Part shown: positions 25,241 to 37,407 of the stretch, one piece after another
How positions within the stretch are numbered: position 1 is the first letter of the stretch
Layout: each line of letters starts with the position of its first letter
DNA from: Actinomortierella ambigua
Taxonomy: Eukaryota > Mortierellomycota > Mortierellomycetes > Mortierellales > Mortierellaceae
Direction: 5' to 3'
Assembly: GCA_016098155.1 (NCBI GenBank)
Contig: JAAAJB010000080.1
Location: forward strand, 1-64,000
Length of the DNA stretch: 64,000 nt
Notes under the pieces: generated by a model
Seen by the model: the letters and a program-made list of their open reading frames with translations, nothing else
Databases searched by the model: none
What the model was told of the DNA's origin: nothing
Made by a program: the position numbers and the translations under genes

Positions 25241-26566
25241 TCCCCCCCCCTCCCCTTGCCTTGCCTTGGAAAGACAAAGTCAGTCTTTCCGTCCTCCGTC
25301 GTCGCAGGAGGTGGCGGGCGAACCAAGGACGCGAACAACAAACACAACAATTGTCGAGAGAATTGGGCAGTTGAGGGGAGGAAGAGAGTGTATGTATATG
25401 ATAGAGAGGAGACAGAGAGAAAGAGAGAGAAGAAAAGGGGAACGACGAAAGGATGGGATGGATGTGGGCAAAAACAGGGCAAGGCAGGGCTAACCCCCCT
25501 CCCCCATTGACAACAGAATAAGACAAAAACCAGACAAAGACAAGACAACAAAGATCACCATCTGTGCTTCCCAGGCGATGATGTATCAGACTGCAGACGC
25601 CATCACTTATCCAGGAGGGATGGGATGATGGGATGATGGGTCGACATCATTACTCGCTGATCGTTCCTGACTGTCAACACCCCCATATTGACCCTATATT
25701 GATGAGATTGCATATCCAATGGATCGACACATCTGTGCAAATATCATTACTTGTGAATCTCCTCCAGATGACTCTCATCCTCTCCTCCTTCCTCCCCCCC
25801 CCTCTCTCCTTTTCATCCTCCCCGGAATTGGGAACAGAGGTTATCCTATCCGCCTGTCTCGCCTGGCGGGAGTCGGACAAAAAAGATCTGCGCTTGCGTA
25901 GTGGCCATGTGTTTGATAGTGGTCCTCGTTGTTGGGATAGACTGATATTTACCCTTCCCGAACGGTCATTGTCGGTCAAGAAACTCTGTTGGTCTTTCGG
26001 AACTGGTCGATGCAATGTTGATGAGAGGAAGAAAGAGAGGAACAATGTGCTATTGGGAGTGGAAGGGTGGAGGGGTGATGGAAATGGGGAAGGGCGAGGG
26101 ATAATGCAGATGAAGCAATGCGAGGGAGTGTGTGTGGTATACGAAGAAGGCCGTAGAAGGAAAAAAGTGGCGAAGTAGCTGCTCGGTCTGGGCGAATGTG
26201 TGTGGGGAGAGAGAGAGAGAGAGAGAGTGAAAGAAGACGAAGAGAAGAGAGCAGACAATGAGCCAATGCAGAGCAGTTGGTTTGAACGCCCAATAAAGGA
26301 GGGAATGAGACGGAGAGAAAGGAGGATGAATGGAATGGAGTTGTGCTGTGATTGTGGAAATGGAAGGGTGTTTGACAAAAAAAAAAAAAAGTGTATGTGT
26401 GTGAAAGAGAAGAGAGAAGAATAAAAAAGGCGTCGAAACCCAAAACACCGAAGAAATAGTCATACAGTGTAGTAGTTGGTCTTTTGCCCTCTCTTTCTGC
26501 AACGGGCGAGAATCGCCACGAACGCCCTTGATAGCCAAATAGATCCTCTCTTCTCGTATGTCATCC

Positions 26567-26614
26567 CACCACCACCACCACCACCACCACTATCACTATC
26601 ACTATCACTATCAC
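26567..26614. repeat. CAC trinucleotide run next to TATCAC hexanucleotide run
   Basis: Eight CAC-type triplets (26567-26590) abut four TATCAC units (26591-26614). On the minus strand this encodes poly-G and DS repeats, but no gene was supported. Confidence 0.85.
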
Positions 26615-27653
26615 TACGCTTGACTGATACTCTACTTGCAAAGATTGGATGATGACATTGACAAACGAAAGGGACGGGCCTAATGATGGGCAGAGAGTTG
26701 GTGTGACAATGGCGACAAAGGGAGGCGACGAGCGACAATAGCAATTGACGGGAAGAGGACTTGTGCAGCAGCAACAACAGACAGCAGGACAGATAATCGG
26801 GCACCCCTCCCCCTCACCGGGAATGACGGGGAGGAAAGCACAATCGCGCGCAAGGAAACGAAGACAGGCTCACTCTCATAACAACACACGCACATAACAC
26901 AACACAACACAACACATAGACACACACACACGCCCTCTCTCTTCTTGCCTCTCTCTCTCTCTCTTTCTCTCTCTCAAAACGAAACACAGGAAAAGGGCCG
27001 CGATGCTCCCATAGCAACACAGCTCCTTCTTTGCAGACATCACAGTGATGCAGATCAGCTGGACAGGACCTATTTGCTTCTTCTTCTTCCCTTTCCCCCC
27101 TCCAGGCCCTCTACCCTATCCTGCCCCCCCTCCCTCTTCCTCCTGTGTTTATGTATGATGATATGTAGGCAACCAGCTTCTTTTCTTTCTTTCCTTCCTT
27201 GGCTCTCTCGGCCTTGTCGAATCAAAACCACCCAGGTGGAGGAATAGCTCTTTTTTTGGTGCCTGAGAGAGAAAATTTGAAAGGGATGAGGGGCTGAGAG
27301 AGAAAAGGCCCCGCCCACCGAGACAATGTTGAGCCAGTCGAGTGCGTGTGTGGAGGCGGTGTGTGGAGTGCAAAGTTTACCTGAAAACGAAAGTACCGAC
27401 ACCGCATACCCCTTCCTCCTCCTCCTCCTCCTCTTCCACCTTCCTCCTCTCCTCATTCCACGTTCGAGTCTTCTTCCTCATGCAGTAGTAGTAGTAGTGG
27501 TAGTAGTAGTCAGCTGTGATACCAAACATGGACTGTGGGAAATTGCCATTCTTCTCTTCTCCCTCGCCACTGACGAGGTACACACACACTCACTCTGCAT
27601 GCTGTTGCCCTTACACACAACTGAGCTTGCTTCCCTAAACACATACTCTCCCA

Positions 27654-27656
<3 letters not shown>

Positions 27657-27689
<33 letters not shown>
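27657..27689. repeat. TC microsatellite
   Basis: Uninterrupted TC dinucleotide run of about 33 nt. Confidence 0.9.
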
Positions 27690-27692
<3 letters not shown>

Positions 27693-27912
27693 GGGTGGCT
27701 GTAGACTAGGCAGATAACCCTCACTCTTCACCAACAGTATGTAGGCCTCGACTCGGCCTTTTTTTTTCCCTCTCCGCTTTTACCGCAGCCTTTGATCTTC
27801 CCACAGTCAATTGAACGGACAAGCTCACGATCATTCGTTGCAATCTGATTCTCCACCTCCCCCTCCCTCCCCCCTTCCTTCCCCTCCCCCCCCCCCCCAT
27901 TCCCCCACCCCC

Positions 27913-28323
27913 NNNNNNNNNNNNNNNNNNNNNNNNNNNNNNNNNNNNNNNNNNNNNNNNNNNNNNNNNNNNNNNNNNNNNNNNNNNNNNNNNNNNNNNN
28001 NNNNNNNNNNNNNNNNNNNNNNNNNNNNNNNNNNNNNNNNNNNNNNNNNNNNNNNNNNNNNNNNNNNNNNNNNNNNNNNNNNNNNNNNNNNNNNNNNNNN
28101 NNNNNNNNNNNNNNNNNNNNNNNNNNNNNNNNNNNNNNNNNNNNNNNNNNNNNNNNNNNNNNNNNNNNNNNNNNNNNNNNNNNNNNNNNNNNNNNNNNNN
28201 NNNNNNNNNNNNNNNNNNNNNNNNNNNNNNNNNNNNNNNNNNNNNNNNNNNNNNNNNNNNNNNNNNNNNNNNNNNNNNNNNNNNNNNNNNNNNNNNNNNN
28301 NNNNNNNNNNNNNNNNNNNNNNN
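27913..28323. other. Assembly gap (411 N)
   Basis: Run of undetermined bases flanked on the left by C-rich sequence (27845-27912) and on the right by a C-run (28326-28340). The gap therefore sits in a poly-C/poly-G region. Its true length and content are unknown. Confidence 1.
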
Positions 28324-30980
28324 CTCCCCCCCCCCCCCCCGCAATATCAAACGCAAATGCACTTTGTCCATACTTGTGCGCGCATTTTTGTGTTTTGTAT
28401 GAACTTGTTTTTCTTTCTTTGTACACCTTGACAATCAATCCAAACACAGAGCGGAGGTGCAAAAAAAAATGAAGAGAGAGGACATATACTTTCATTCTAA
28501 ATTACTGCATTTCTTTGTTGTTCGAATGGCGACCAAACTCCAGTCGATTCCGCACACTGATAGGGACCGAGTTTAAAAAAAAAAAAAAAAAATCAACTAC
28601 AAAAAAACAACAACAGAACAAGAAGAAAACAGCTCAATGCATAAAGGGCTTTGACCAACTGCTGGTCGAGGATGCCGTTGGCTTGGAGATGTTGTTTCAA
28701 ATGAAGGGGAGGGGGGGTGCTCCTCGCGCTCCAAAGCAAAGGGGATAAGATCATCCACCTTATCACAACCATTATCTCCACTCCTTCCCTATCTCTGGCT
28801 CATCATGCGCGGTCAACGTGTCAACGAAATCGACAAATCTACTCTCACCTTGCTTTGCAATGCATGTGTTTTTTTGTTTTTTTTTAATGCGCCAATAGAA
28901 CATCCCTCCGCTTATCCCCTTCACCGGATAGCCCTCGCCATTTCATCTTTGGCGAACAGATCTCTATTCTATGGAGATGAAGCGGGTGAAGAAGGGCACA
29001 CAAAAAAAAACGGGACAAGAAACCGTCGGCGCGCGTTTTTCGTGTCTGCAACCTTTTTTTTTTCCATCCCGACATGGAACGAAGAGAGTGAGAGGGAGGA
29101 GGGTCAAGTGGCTCATGCATGGGCGGGTACGCTTGGGCCATTTTCGGGTGTCCGTTCGCCACTTCCGTCACTTGGCTCTCGTTCGCTCTTTTTTTTTTCT
29201 CCCTATCTTTCTATATTTGGGGGGTGCACAAGTAAAAGAGCAATAACGGCAAAAGCACAAAAAAACAGAGTAGTATTACGACACTAGAAGGAGAGCAGCA
29301 CACAATGCGTTTTTTTTTCGCGTAACCGGTGCTAAAGAGTGACTTCCTGCGACTTTCAATTCTCTATCTCTTTCCTGCTCCGACGCTCGGGGCTTTGAGA
29401 AAAGTAGGAGATGTCACACAGCATTGGGCGCTAAAACTTGTGTCTTTGGTGTACGCTTATTGCAGGGAAGCAAGTTTCCTGTGGGCGCAAATGAGATGGC
29501 GTGTTGAAAAAAACCAGCTTGCTCAAGATTTCCAAACTCCTAGAGATTACGACGGAAAAATAAGATCTGAGGACCTTTTGTCTCGTATCTTCAGAGGCGC
29601 CCCCGGCCCACGCACGCAGGGTTTTGAAGCAAAATCAGTCCGCCGCATTGTCAATCTTTCTCGCTGTGGGAAAAAAAATAGAGTCTTCCACGGGAAGAAG
29701 GGTTGTACTCGCCCGAAAGTCACACAAAAAAAATAACTGCATTCGTCTATCGCATTCCATGAATAGAAGACGTCCATTGTCCTATGGTCGACACAGGTGT
29801 GCGTGCGTGCGTTGCTCCGAGGATCAGAGTTTCGAATGAAAGACAAAAAGGTAAAGCGAGAGATGGAAGAAACAAGCAGAACAAATTGATGCTCAATTCT
29901 ACTCTCTGCTCTGCCCGTCCTACTTTCCCCTGCATCGCTCCCATATGGCCTGGTGGGGTGACGTGTTCGAGCGAGAACAAAACTCGTGGGAGGAAAAGAG
30001 TCCATCGAGCGCCTATTCACTCCTCTCGCGCATCAGGATGTACTGGTATCCCCAAAAAGCAGTGAAGAAGAAAGCACCAGCGCGTCTTTTTTGTAAAAAA
30101 GGGGGGGAGAGAGAGAGGGGAGGGCAAGGAGAAGAGGAGAAGAGGAGGGGCAACAGAGACCACCGACCCACAAAGAATGCGTGACAATGTATCGCTCTGT
30201 CAGGGCCCAGCTGTCCCGCCTTGCCTCGCATGGCAATCGACCGATCGGCATGGCAGAGCCTGAGCCATAAATCGTCGCCCTTTTCTACAGGCCAACAATA
30301 CTCGCCACTATTTTTTTTTAATTCGCCCAAGGTAGTGTACAATCGATGGTCTATTGGCAAAAAACAGAGCTATTTCAACATTGACTGACTGACAAACATC
30401 CGAGAAACTATACGACTTTCTGACGTGCCATACTCCACAACCGCAATCCGTCTACGCACTGGACGCGACACCACCGCTTAACCACTCTTTGTGTCTAATG
30501 TCTGACACCTACCTCTTCTCTCTTTCTTTCATTCTTACCTGACCATCTCCCTTGCATCCCCCCCCCTTTTCCTATCCTAGAGACAAAAGAAGGGGTGGGG
30601 TTGGGGGAAGGATTAGGAAGGGAGACAAACACATCCATCTTTCGGGGTCTTTTGCCTGTCGATCCTTGCCATCAAACGCCAGTCCACTCTCGACCCTGCT
30701 CTCTCCCCATTCCCAAACATCCCTAACCCTTGATGTTGTCTGTCGCCTCTATCCTTCTCATCCTCTTCTACCCTTTTTGTTTCCTTTCTCTCTCTTTTCT
30801 TTACACCACTCTCCCTTCTCTCCCAGTTTATATTCCTCCCCTCAAAAAAAAAAAGTCCATCACTCTATTTTCAGTGCATCTTCTCTACTCTTTTTCCCAC
30901 CCATCTTTCAGCAAAACCAAAGTGCTCAAGGAAAACATAAGAAAAGAAAACGAAAGAAAAGAAAGAAAAGAATCAGCAGC

Positions 30981-33900
30981 ATGTCGTTCGGCGGGTACAA
31001 TCCCAACGCGCCACCCGAGCTACCCATTGCTCGATCCAGGACAAGCAGTATCTCGTCCGTGCACTCACAACCACCGCAGCAGCAACAGCAGCAATCACAG
31101 CCACAAACACCACAACAACCACAGCAGCAACAACAACAGCAGTACCCATCTTCACCTTACGGCACCCCCTATGGCTCCCAACCCGGCACGCCCGGCGGCC
31201 ACCCCCCAGCCATAGGCGACGGAGGGTACTTTAGTCCTGGGATCAGCAGCGGTGGATATGGTGGGGCTGGATCTGGCGTCTCCACCCCAGTCTCTGCACC
31301 TTCCTCCTACTGCCCCACACCGCCGATCCCAAACCAACAGCATCAACATGCCGGCTACATGCCTGTCGGTCAAGTCGTCAGCAGTACTGGCGGCGATCAG
31401 AGCGGCTACAGTTCCGGCTACGAGTCTCCTGCACCTACTGCAACTACTCTAGCACCGACGACGACAACAGCAACAACGACGACGACGGCGGCGGCAGCCC
31501 ATGCCGTCGTCCCTTCCCCTTCTTCCAACACGACCACTACGACAGCGTTCTCGTACGGATCACGTTCGCACCATCGTCGCCTGCACTCGCGCAATAGCTC
31601 TCAGGGCTCACTCACGATCGACACCTCGTTCGCCACAGGCGGAAACATCAACGGCAATGGTCATAGTGGCAATGGCGGCGGCAATAGCGGCAGCAACTAC
31701 TCTCCCGGCCCAGCCTCCTTGACCAGCAGCGCCTCATCCTCTCGTCGAAACTCGGTGTCGAGTGACTATGGGGGTGGGGTCTTTCTTCGCAAAGGAGGAG
31801 GAGGAAGTGGCATCGGTTTCCGGCCCGACGAGAGCGAGATCATGATCGGCAACTTGATGGACGGGCCGAATGGCAACGAGGGTGTTCAAAAGTCGTCTGG
31901 GAACAACAGCAAGCGCTCCACCTCGACCAGCTCGTCATCGAAAAAGGTGAAGCGCCGCTCTAGAAGTGGCCCTCAACAACATCTTTTACATCCACAGCAT
32001 CTTCAAAACCCTCTTCTTCATCTTCATCATCATCAGCAGCAGCAGCACCATCATCATCAACATCATCATCATCATAATCCTCTTCATCCTTCTACGATGG
32101 CACATGGTCCCAACGCCAGCACCACCACCTCAGGTATGGGCCGCATCCGTGGCACGCTGGGTCGGCTCGGTGTCCCGAACGATTGGGACATGCTCCTGCC
32201 GACCTCGGATGGCTATAACGACGGCGAGGATGACGATGACGACTACGATAGCAACGACGACGACGGCGAGGACGAGGATGAGAGTGGCATGAATGCCGAT
32301 GAGCGGTGGAAGAAGCGCCAGCTTCGGAAAAGGGGTTGGGAGTCGACCCGGGGTCAGGCCATCATCGTGTGTGTCTTGGTCGTCGTTGCCATCTTTGTCC
32401 GAATCTGGAAACTCGCGGTTCCAGGGGCTGTCGTGTAAGTATCACTCCCCCCTACCCTCCCTCTCCAAAAGAAAAAAACGCGACATACATATCTCAATCC
32501 AGAGAAGGTTGTAGTCTATGTGTTTGTTGTTGTTTTTTGTTTTTGTTTTTTGGAGTGAAGGAGGGGAGGGTCATGAGTAGGGTGGGGAATAATACCAGAC
32601 GGAGGAGGGTATGAGTGTTTGTGGAGTGGAGGGGGGGGGTTACAAGTATGTCCTTCCACCAATCAAGTCCCAGGGGATTGGTCTTCGAGAGAGCAAGGGG
32701 AAAGGAGGATAGCTTGTGGAGACGAAGGGGGGGGAGGGGGAGATCGCCTTTTCAGGGTCAATCCATTGGTAACTAATTATCGTCTCTTCCTCTCTCTCCC
32801 AGATTTGATGAACAGCACTTTGGCGGCTTTACGGTCGATTACATGCGAGGCGAGTTCTTCCTTGACGTCCACCCACCTTTGGGCAAGATGCTTTTTGCAC
32901 TAGTCGCCTATCTACTAGGCTTTGATGGCAATTTTAGCTTCATTCTTGGAAAGTATGTTATGTTCTAAATGACCATGCTTTTCTTCACGCCAGACTCTAG
33001 GCCTGTATGGTCTCTTTTTTTTTTTCTCTCTAGCAACGATTTACTTATCGCTCATCAAACCCTTCCTTGATTCCTCCCTGGGTCCCCCCCAAAAAAAAAA
33101 AATTGCGTTTATGGTTGCATCCAAAGGCTTTACCCGAAAAATGTTCCTTTCATCGGCCTTCGGCTATTCTGCGCCATGTGCGGTGTAGGCCTTGTGCCCA
33201 TCTCATACTGGACCATCCGGAAAGCAGGCTTTTCGACACAGGCAGCAATCGTCTGCGCTCTCTTGGTGACCTTTGGTAAGCGATACACTTCACCAAAAAA
33301 AAAACACAAAAGATATGAATAACCAAACTCCCCGACAAACGACTGGGCCTGAAACCATGGGCTGGAAAAGCAAGAAAGCGTGTCTATTTTTTCTCTAGCG
33401 AAAAAAAAAGCCCAAAGCTCACTCCAAAGAGGGGGGGGGTCGGTTTGGTTCTTTCTAACTGCATAGAAAACGCGCTCATTACACAGAGCCGGTTCATTTT
33501 GTTGGATGCACCGATGATGCTCTTCATGGGGTACACGATGCTCGCCTGGATCTGCTTCTACAACTATCGCAATCGGCCCTTCAGTCGTGGTTGGTGGCTC
33601 TGGCTGGTGCAGACCGGGATTGGTCTGTTCCTCTCCAGCAGCGTTAAATGGGTGGGTCTCTTCACCATCACAACCGTCGGATGCTGCGTCATAAAGTATC
33701 TGCAGGAAGTTCGGACACAGCTTTATCTAAGCACTGTAAGTTTGGTTTTTGGGCATTTGGACTTGCCTTTACTGAATGTACTACTACTTTGCGAAAACCC
33801 TAACCCTACCTTTTCCTCGTTGTTGTCTTTCTAATAGCGCAACTTTTTAAAACAATTTGTTGCACTCTTCCTTTGCCTATTGGTGCTTCCAGTCGCGTTG

Positions 33901-36539
33901 TATATCGGTGTATTCGCCGTGGATTTTAAACTGCTGCCAAACTCAGGCTCAGGCGACTCTTGGGTCTCGCCTCAGTTCCAGATGACTCTCAAACACCATA
34001 TCGTTGAACCAGTCATGGCCGGTAAAAACATACACACACACACACACGCTAAACAGGTGGAATGGTATGAAAAACAGGTTTTTGTCATACAGAGGATATG
34101 ACTAACACTACTCTGTCTCAAACGACTTAGATATCGGATGGGAATCCAGGGTCCACATTCGCCATGCCAACACCAATGGTGGATGGATTCATTCGATGCG
34201 AGGCGAATACGCGCGTAGTGGCACTGTCGGTAAAGATCCCTCTTCTTTTTTTCTTTGTTTCTTTTCAGGAACACTATCGCTTGGAAACATGTTATCACAG
34301 TGTCTAAACCATCACCCTACAACGATCACTTTAGATCAAGCAATCCAACTCGTCGAATGGGACGACGACCTGACCTGCTGGCAAGTCCTCCCATCAGACC
34401 CCGTGGTCATCCGCAAACACGAGATTCACGAGCGCGAGCGTCGCCTTGGCTCGCCCGTGCTACCGGCCTTTGATCGACTTGTCTACCACGGCGACGAGAT
34501 CCGATTGCGACACTGCTTCACCAAGGCAGTCATCGCCACCAACGAACTGGTTTCGATTGGCTCCAACAAGACCTTTATCAAGGAGGTCCGTGGCGTCGGC
34601 TGGTCCAAGGAGCCACTCGACGAGACCACCTGGCGCGTCGAACTCGTCTCGGACGGCGTCGTCCCGGGCTTGCCAGATTCTTCCAAGCTCAAGATGAGTC
34701 GTGGTGGTGGTGATGATGGCGAGGACAAGGGCGACGGACAAGAGGGCGTCATGCGCAATCAAGAAGCTGAGGATCAGGAGAAGCCTCGATCGGCCATGCG
34801 AGATGTGACCCGACCGTGGCATGCGATCAAGGGATTCCGGTTGTGGAACGAGAAGCACCAGTGTTATCTTCAATCGCACAAGGTCTTCCGCTCGCTGTAC
34901 TCGATGTACCAGGAGGTCGGATGCATCCAAGGTGGCCGCCAAAAGGCCAACACCATCTTTATCGTTGACCAGAATGTCAACAAGAAGTGTAAGCTGTCGT
35001 TTTTTTTTATTTTCATAGGATAATGATTGAGATCTGAGATGATTTTGTTGATATCTCTAACCCCCCATCCCCTTCCGCCATTCTCCCCCCTTTCACTACC
35101 CAATAGTACCAAAGAACACACAGTCAATCTCGTACCAACCGTTGACGTTCTTCCAAAAGTTTATCGAGCTCAACAAGGTCATGTGGTGGACCCACCACGA
35201 TCTCAACGCACCCACGCCCACCTCGATGGACACGAGCCCCGACAACCGACGCCGGATCTTCGAGTCCCGTCCTTGGTCATGGCCACTCCTCCAGCGCGGT
35301 CTCAGCTACTACGCGTCCAGAGAAACCAACCACTACGTGTACCTGATCGGCAACCCTGTTCTCTGGTGGAGCACCTCCGCCGTGGCCCTGCTCTACATGC
35401 TCTCCTGTCTCTGGAGCACCTTCCGATTCATCCAGGGCACACCCACCACACGGTCCGCCATGATCGAGCGTCGTGACCGGTTCGGTCTCACGCCCTTTTA
35501 CGCGATCGCCTCCGGTACCTTTTACGGTGGCTGGGCGATCCACTTCTTCCCGTTCTTCCTCATCCAACGACAGCTCTATCTCCATCATTACCTCCCGGCC
35601 CTGTACTTCTCCATCCTGCTCCTCGTCACCCGTCTCGACCGCCTCTGGCAACGCTGGCCGCGCCATCTTCGGTTCTTGTCCGCTCTGGGCCTGGTCGCCG
35701 CCGTCGTGCTGTCCTGGTATGCGTTCTCACCATTGGCCTACGGCACCGATTTCGGCTCTCGCGCTCGTTGTGAACGCATCCGTGCCTTGGGCGGCTGGGA
35801 TTTCATCTGTCAGCGCACGAGCCTGCCCTGGGCTCGACCACAGGGCCCGCGGATCGTGGTCGAGAAAAGAAGCGAGCATGCCCTGCATGAAAATGCCGAT
35901 GCGGACAGTGAGAACGGTGGTGGTGGTGCGCATCCTCCCACTCCTCCTGAGGTCGAGTATGACGATGTAAAGGCGAATGCATTTATGCAAGGTATCGTGG
36001 ATGACCCACGTGGCGCTGGTAGTGGTGAGCACGGTGGCGGTAATGGTGAGCAAGACCATGAGCATCATCATCAAGGCCCCTTTGAAGAGTCGGATCGCCA
36101 ACATTACGATCACGAACATTTCAAACACCCACCACCCTCATCGTCGGACGGCTCCAACAACAACGACAACAACAATATCAAGGAAAGCAACCCCCCGAGT
36201 TCATGCGAGAAGCTCAACGCCGAGCATGCAAAGCTCGAGCGGGAGAAGATCCATCTTCTCCAACACCTTCAAAAGCTCAATGATGAGAGTGTGCGCCTCG
36301 ACCAAGAGCAGCAACTCCAGCAAGAAAAGGCCAACACGGGCAATGCCGATGCCGCAGGAGCCGTCGTCGTTGCTGCCGTCCGTCGGGAAGACATTCGGCT
36401 GCAGATCCTGAACCTCAAAGCCCAACAGGACCTCAACCTCCGTCGGTCCGAAGAACTCGCGCGTCGCATTCAGGAGAATGAACAACAGAAATGCCGTCAA
36501 CAAGAGGCGGATCTGGGTCAGCAGGGCCTTGGCCAAGAA

Positions 36540-36585
<46 letters not shown>

Positions 36586-36992
36586 AACAACAACAGCAAA
36601 AACAGCAACAACAGCAACAACAAGAACAGCAACAACAACAACAAGAACAGCGTGAGCGTGAGGAACGTGAGCGTCAGGAACGCGAACAGCAGCAGCAGCA
36701 GCAGCGCGAACAACTTGAACGGGAAGAACGCGAGCGTCAGGACCGTGAGAAGCGAGAGAACGAGCAGCGCGAGCGTGAAGAACGAGAACGCCAGGAGCGT
36801 GAGAACCAACAACGCGAGCAGCGTGAACGCGAGGAGCGAGAGCGCCAAGAACGAGAGAAGCAGCAGCAACAACAGCAACAACAACAACAACAGCAAGAAC
36901 AACAACAACAGCAGCAAAACGCTCCAGAGTTGACACGTGAGCAACTGGAGGAGCAGATCCGACAACTACAGGCCAAACTCGAAGGTCGATAG
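30981..36992 (+). CDS. Protein O-mannosyltransferase (PMT/GT39) with long disordered N- and C-terminal extensions
   Basis: Eight exons: 30981-32434, 32803-32952, 33127-33275, 33467-33735, 33838-34021, 34131-34229, 34269-34988 and 35107-36992, giving 1636 residues with all phases consistent. The core has TM1 (about 454-480), the catalytic-loop motif FDEQHFGG (D487-E488), LDVHPPLGKML, ENALITQSRFILLDAPM and a luminal MIR-like region (about 736-1000). The C-terminal four-helix part includes YLIGNPVLWW, FYGGWAIHFFPFFLIQRQLYLHHYLPALY split over 35,525-35,610, and GWDFIC. PMTs transfer mannose from dolichol-P-mannose to Ser/Thr in the ER. The subfamily (PMT1, PMT2 or PMT4) is not assigned. Unusual features: about 450 N-terminal residues rich in Q, S, T, G and H with an acidic block near 410-440, and about 380 C-terminal residues with a leucine-heptad stretch, a poly-Q tract and E/R/Q repeats. 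Confidence 0.92.
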
Positions 36993-37407
36993 ACACATAT
37001 CTTTCTCTTTTTTATCATTTACCGATACTACGCCACAGATGACAAGGGTCCATTTGTGACACCTGTCAACCCCCTCCCCTTTTTTTTTCTGATCAACAGC
37101 ATGCATGGTATTATCAACATGCCACTCTTAGACATAATCTTGGCAGGAAAAGGGCTGCTTATTTTATATTGTGAACGTTTTAAAGAGTGTTAATATAGGG
37201 AGGAAGACATGGGGAAGGGAAGAGGAGGGGGGGGGAGATATATATGAGGAACAATTACAGCTAATGGAGGGTTGGTGGGAGCGAAGAGTTGACAGCAAGT
37301 TAGAGGAAGTATAAAAAATGGCGGTCGAAATGCAAATCAATGTATTTTTTTTGAAGAGCTAATGGTGGAAAGGTAGCGGGAGGGGGAAAAGCTCGCTTTT
37401 TTTGTTT
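36993..37407. other. Convergent 3' spacer
   Basis: Lies between the stops of the PMT gene (+) and the cell-surface protein gene (-). It contains T-runs and a G-run at 37228-37236. No coding segment was seen. Confidence 0.6.

Larger units (their letters stand above)
24548..30980. other. 6.4-kb gene-poor, repeat-rich stretch with an assembly gap
   Basis: Between the IPT-domain gene (-) and the PMT gene (+), so it includes both promoters and any missing 5' exon of the former. It is dominated by GA/CT, GT, TCTG, CAC and poly-purine tracts and contains a run of N at 27913-28323. Short protein-like patches occur on the minus strand near 28,660-28,740 (reading LKQHLQANGILDQQLVKAL) and on the plus strand at 29,329-29,736. 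Neither has a recognisable domain. A gene interrupted by the gap cannot be excluded. Confidence 0.5.

Noticed and set aside
25068..25551. Overlapping frames rich in TDRQ/SVCL repeats
   Set aside because: Translations of the TCTG microsatellite in different phases, not proteins.
33786..33812. CCCTAA-like telomeric repeat
   Set aside because: Only about two units (CCCTAACCCTA), lying inside a PMT intron. Far too short for a telomeric tract.
36201..36965. 254-codon leucine-rich minus-strand frame resembling a membrane protein
   Set aside because: Reverse complement of CAG/CAA and E/R/Q repeats of the PMT tail. The apparent hydrophobicity is an artefact of poly-Q read backwards.
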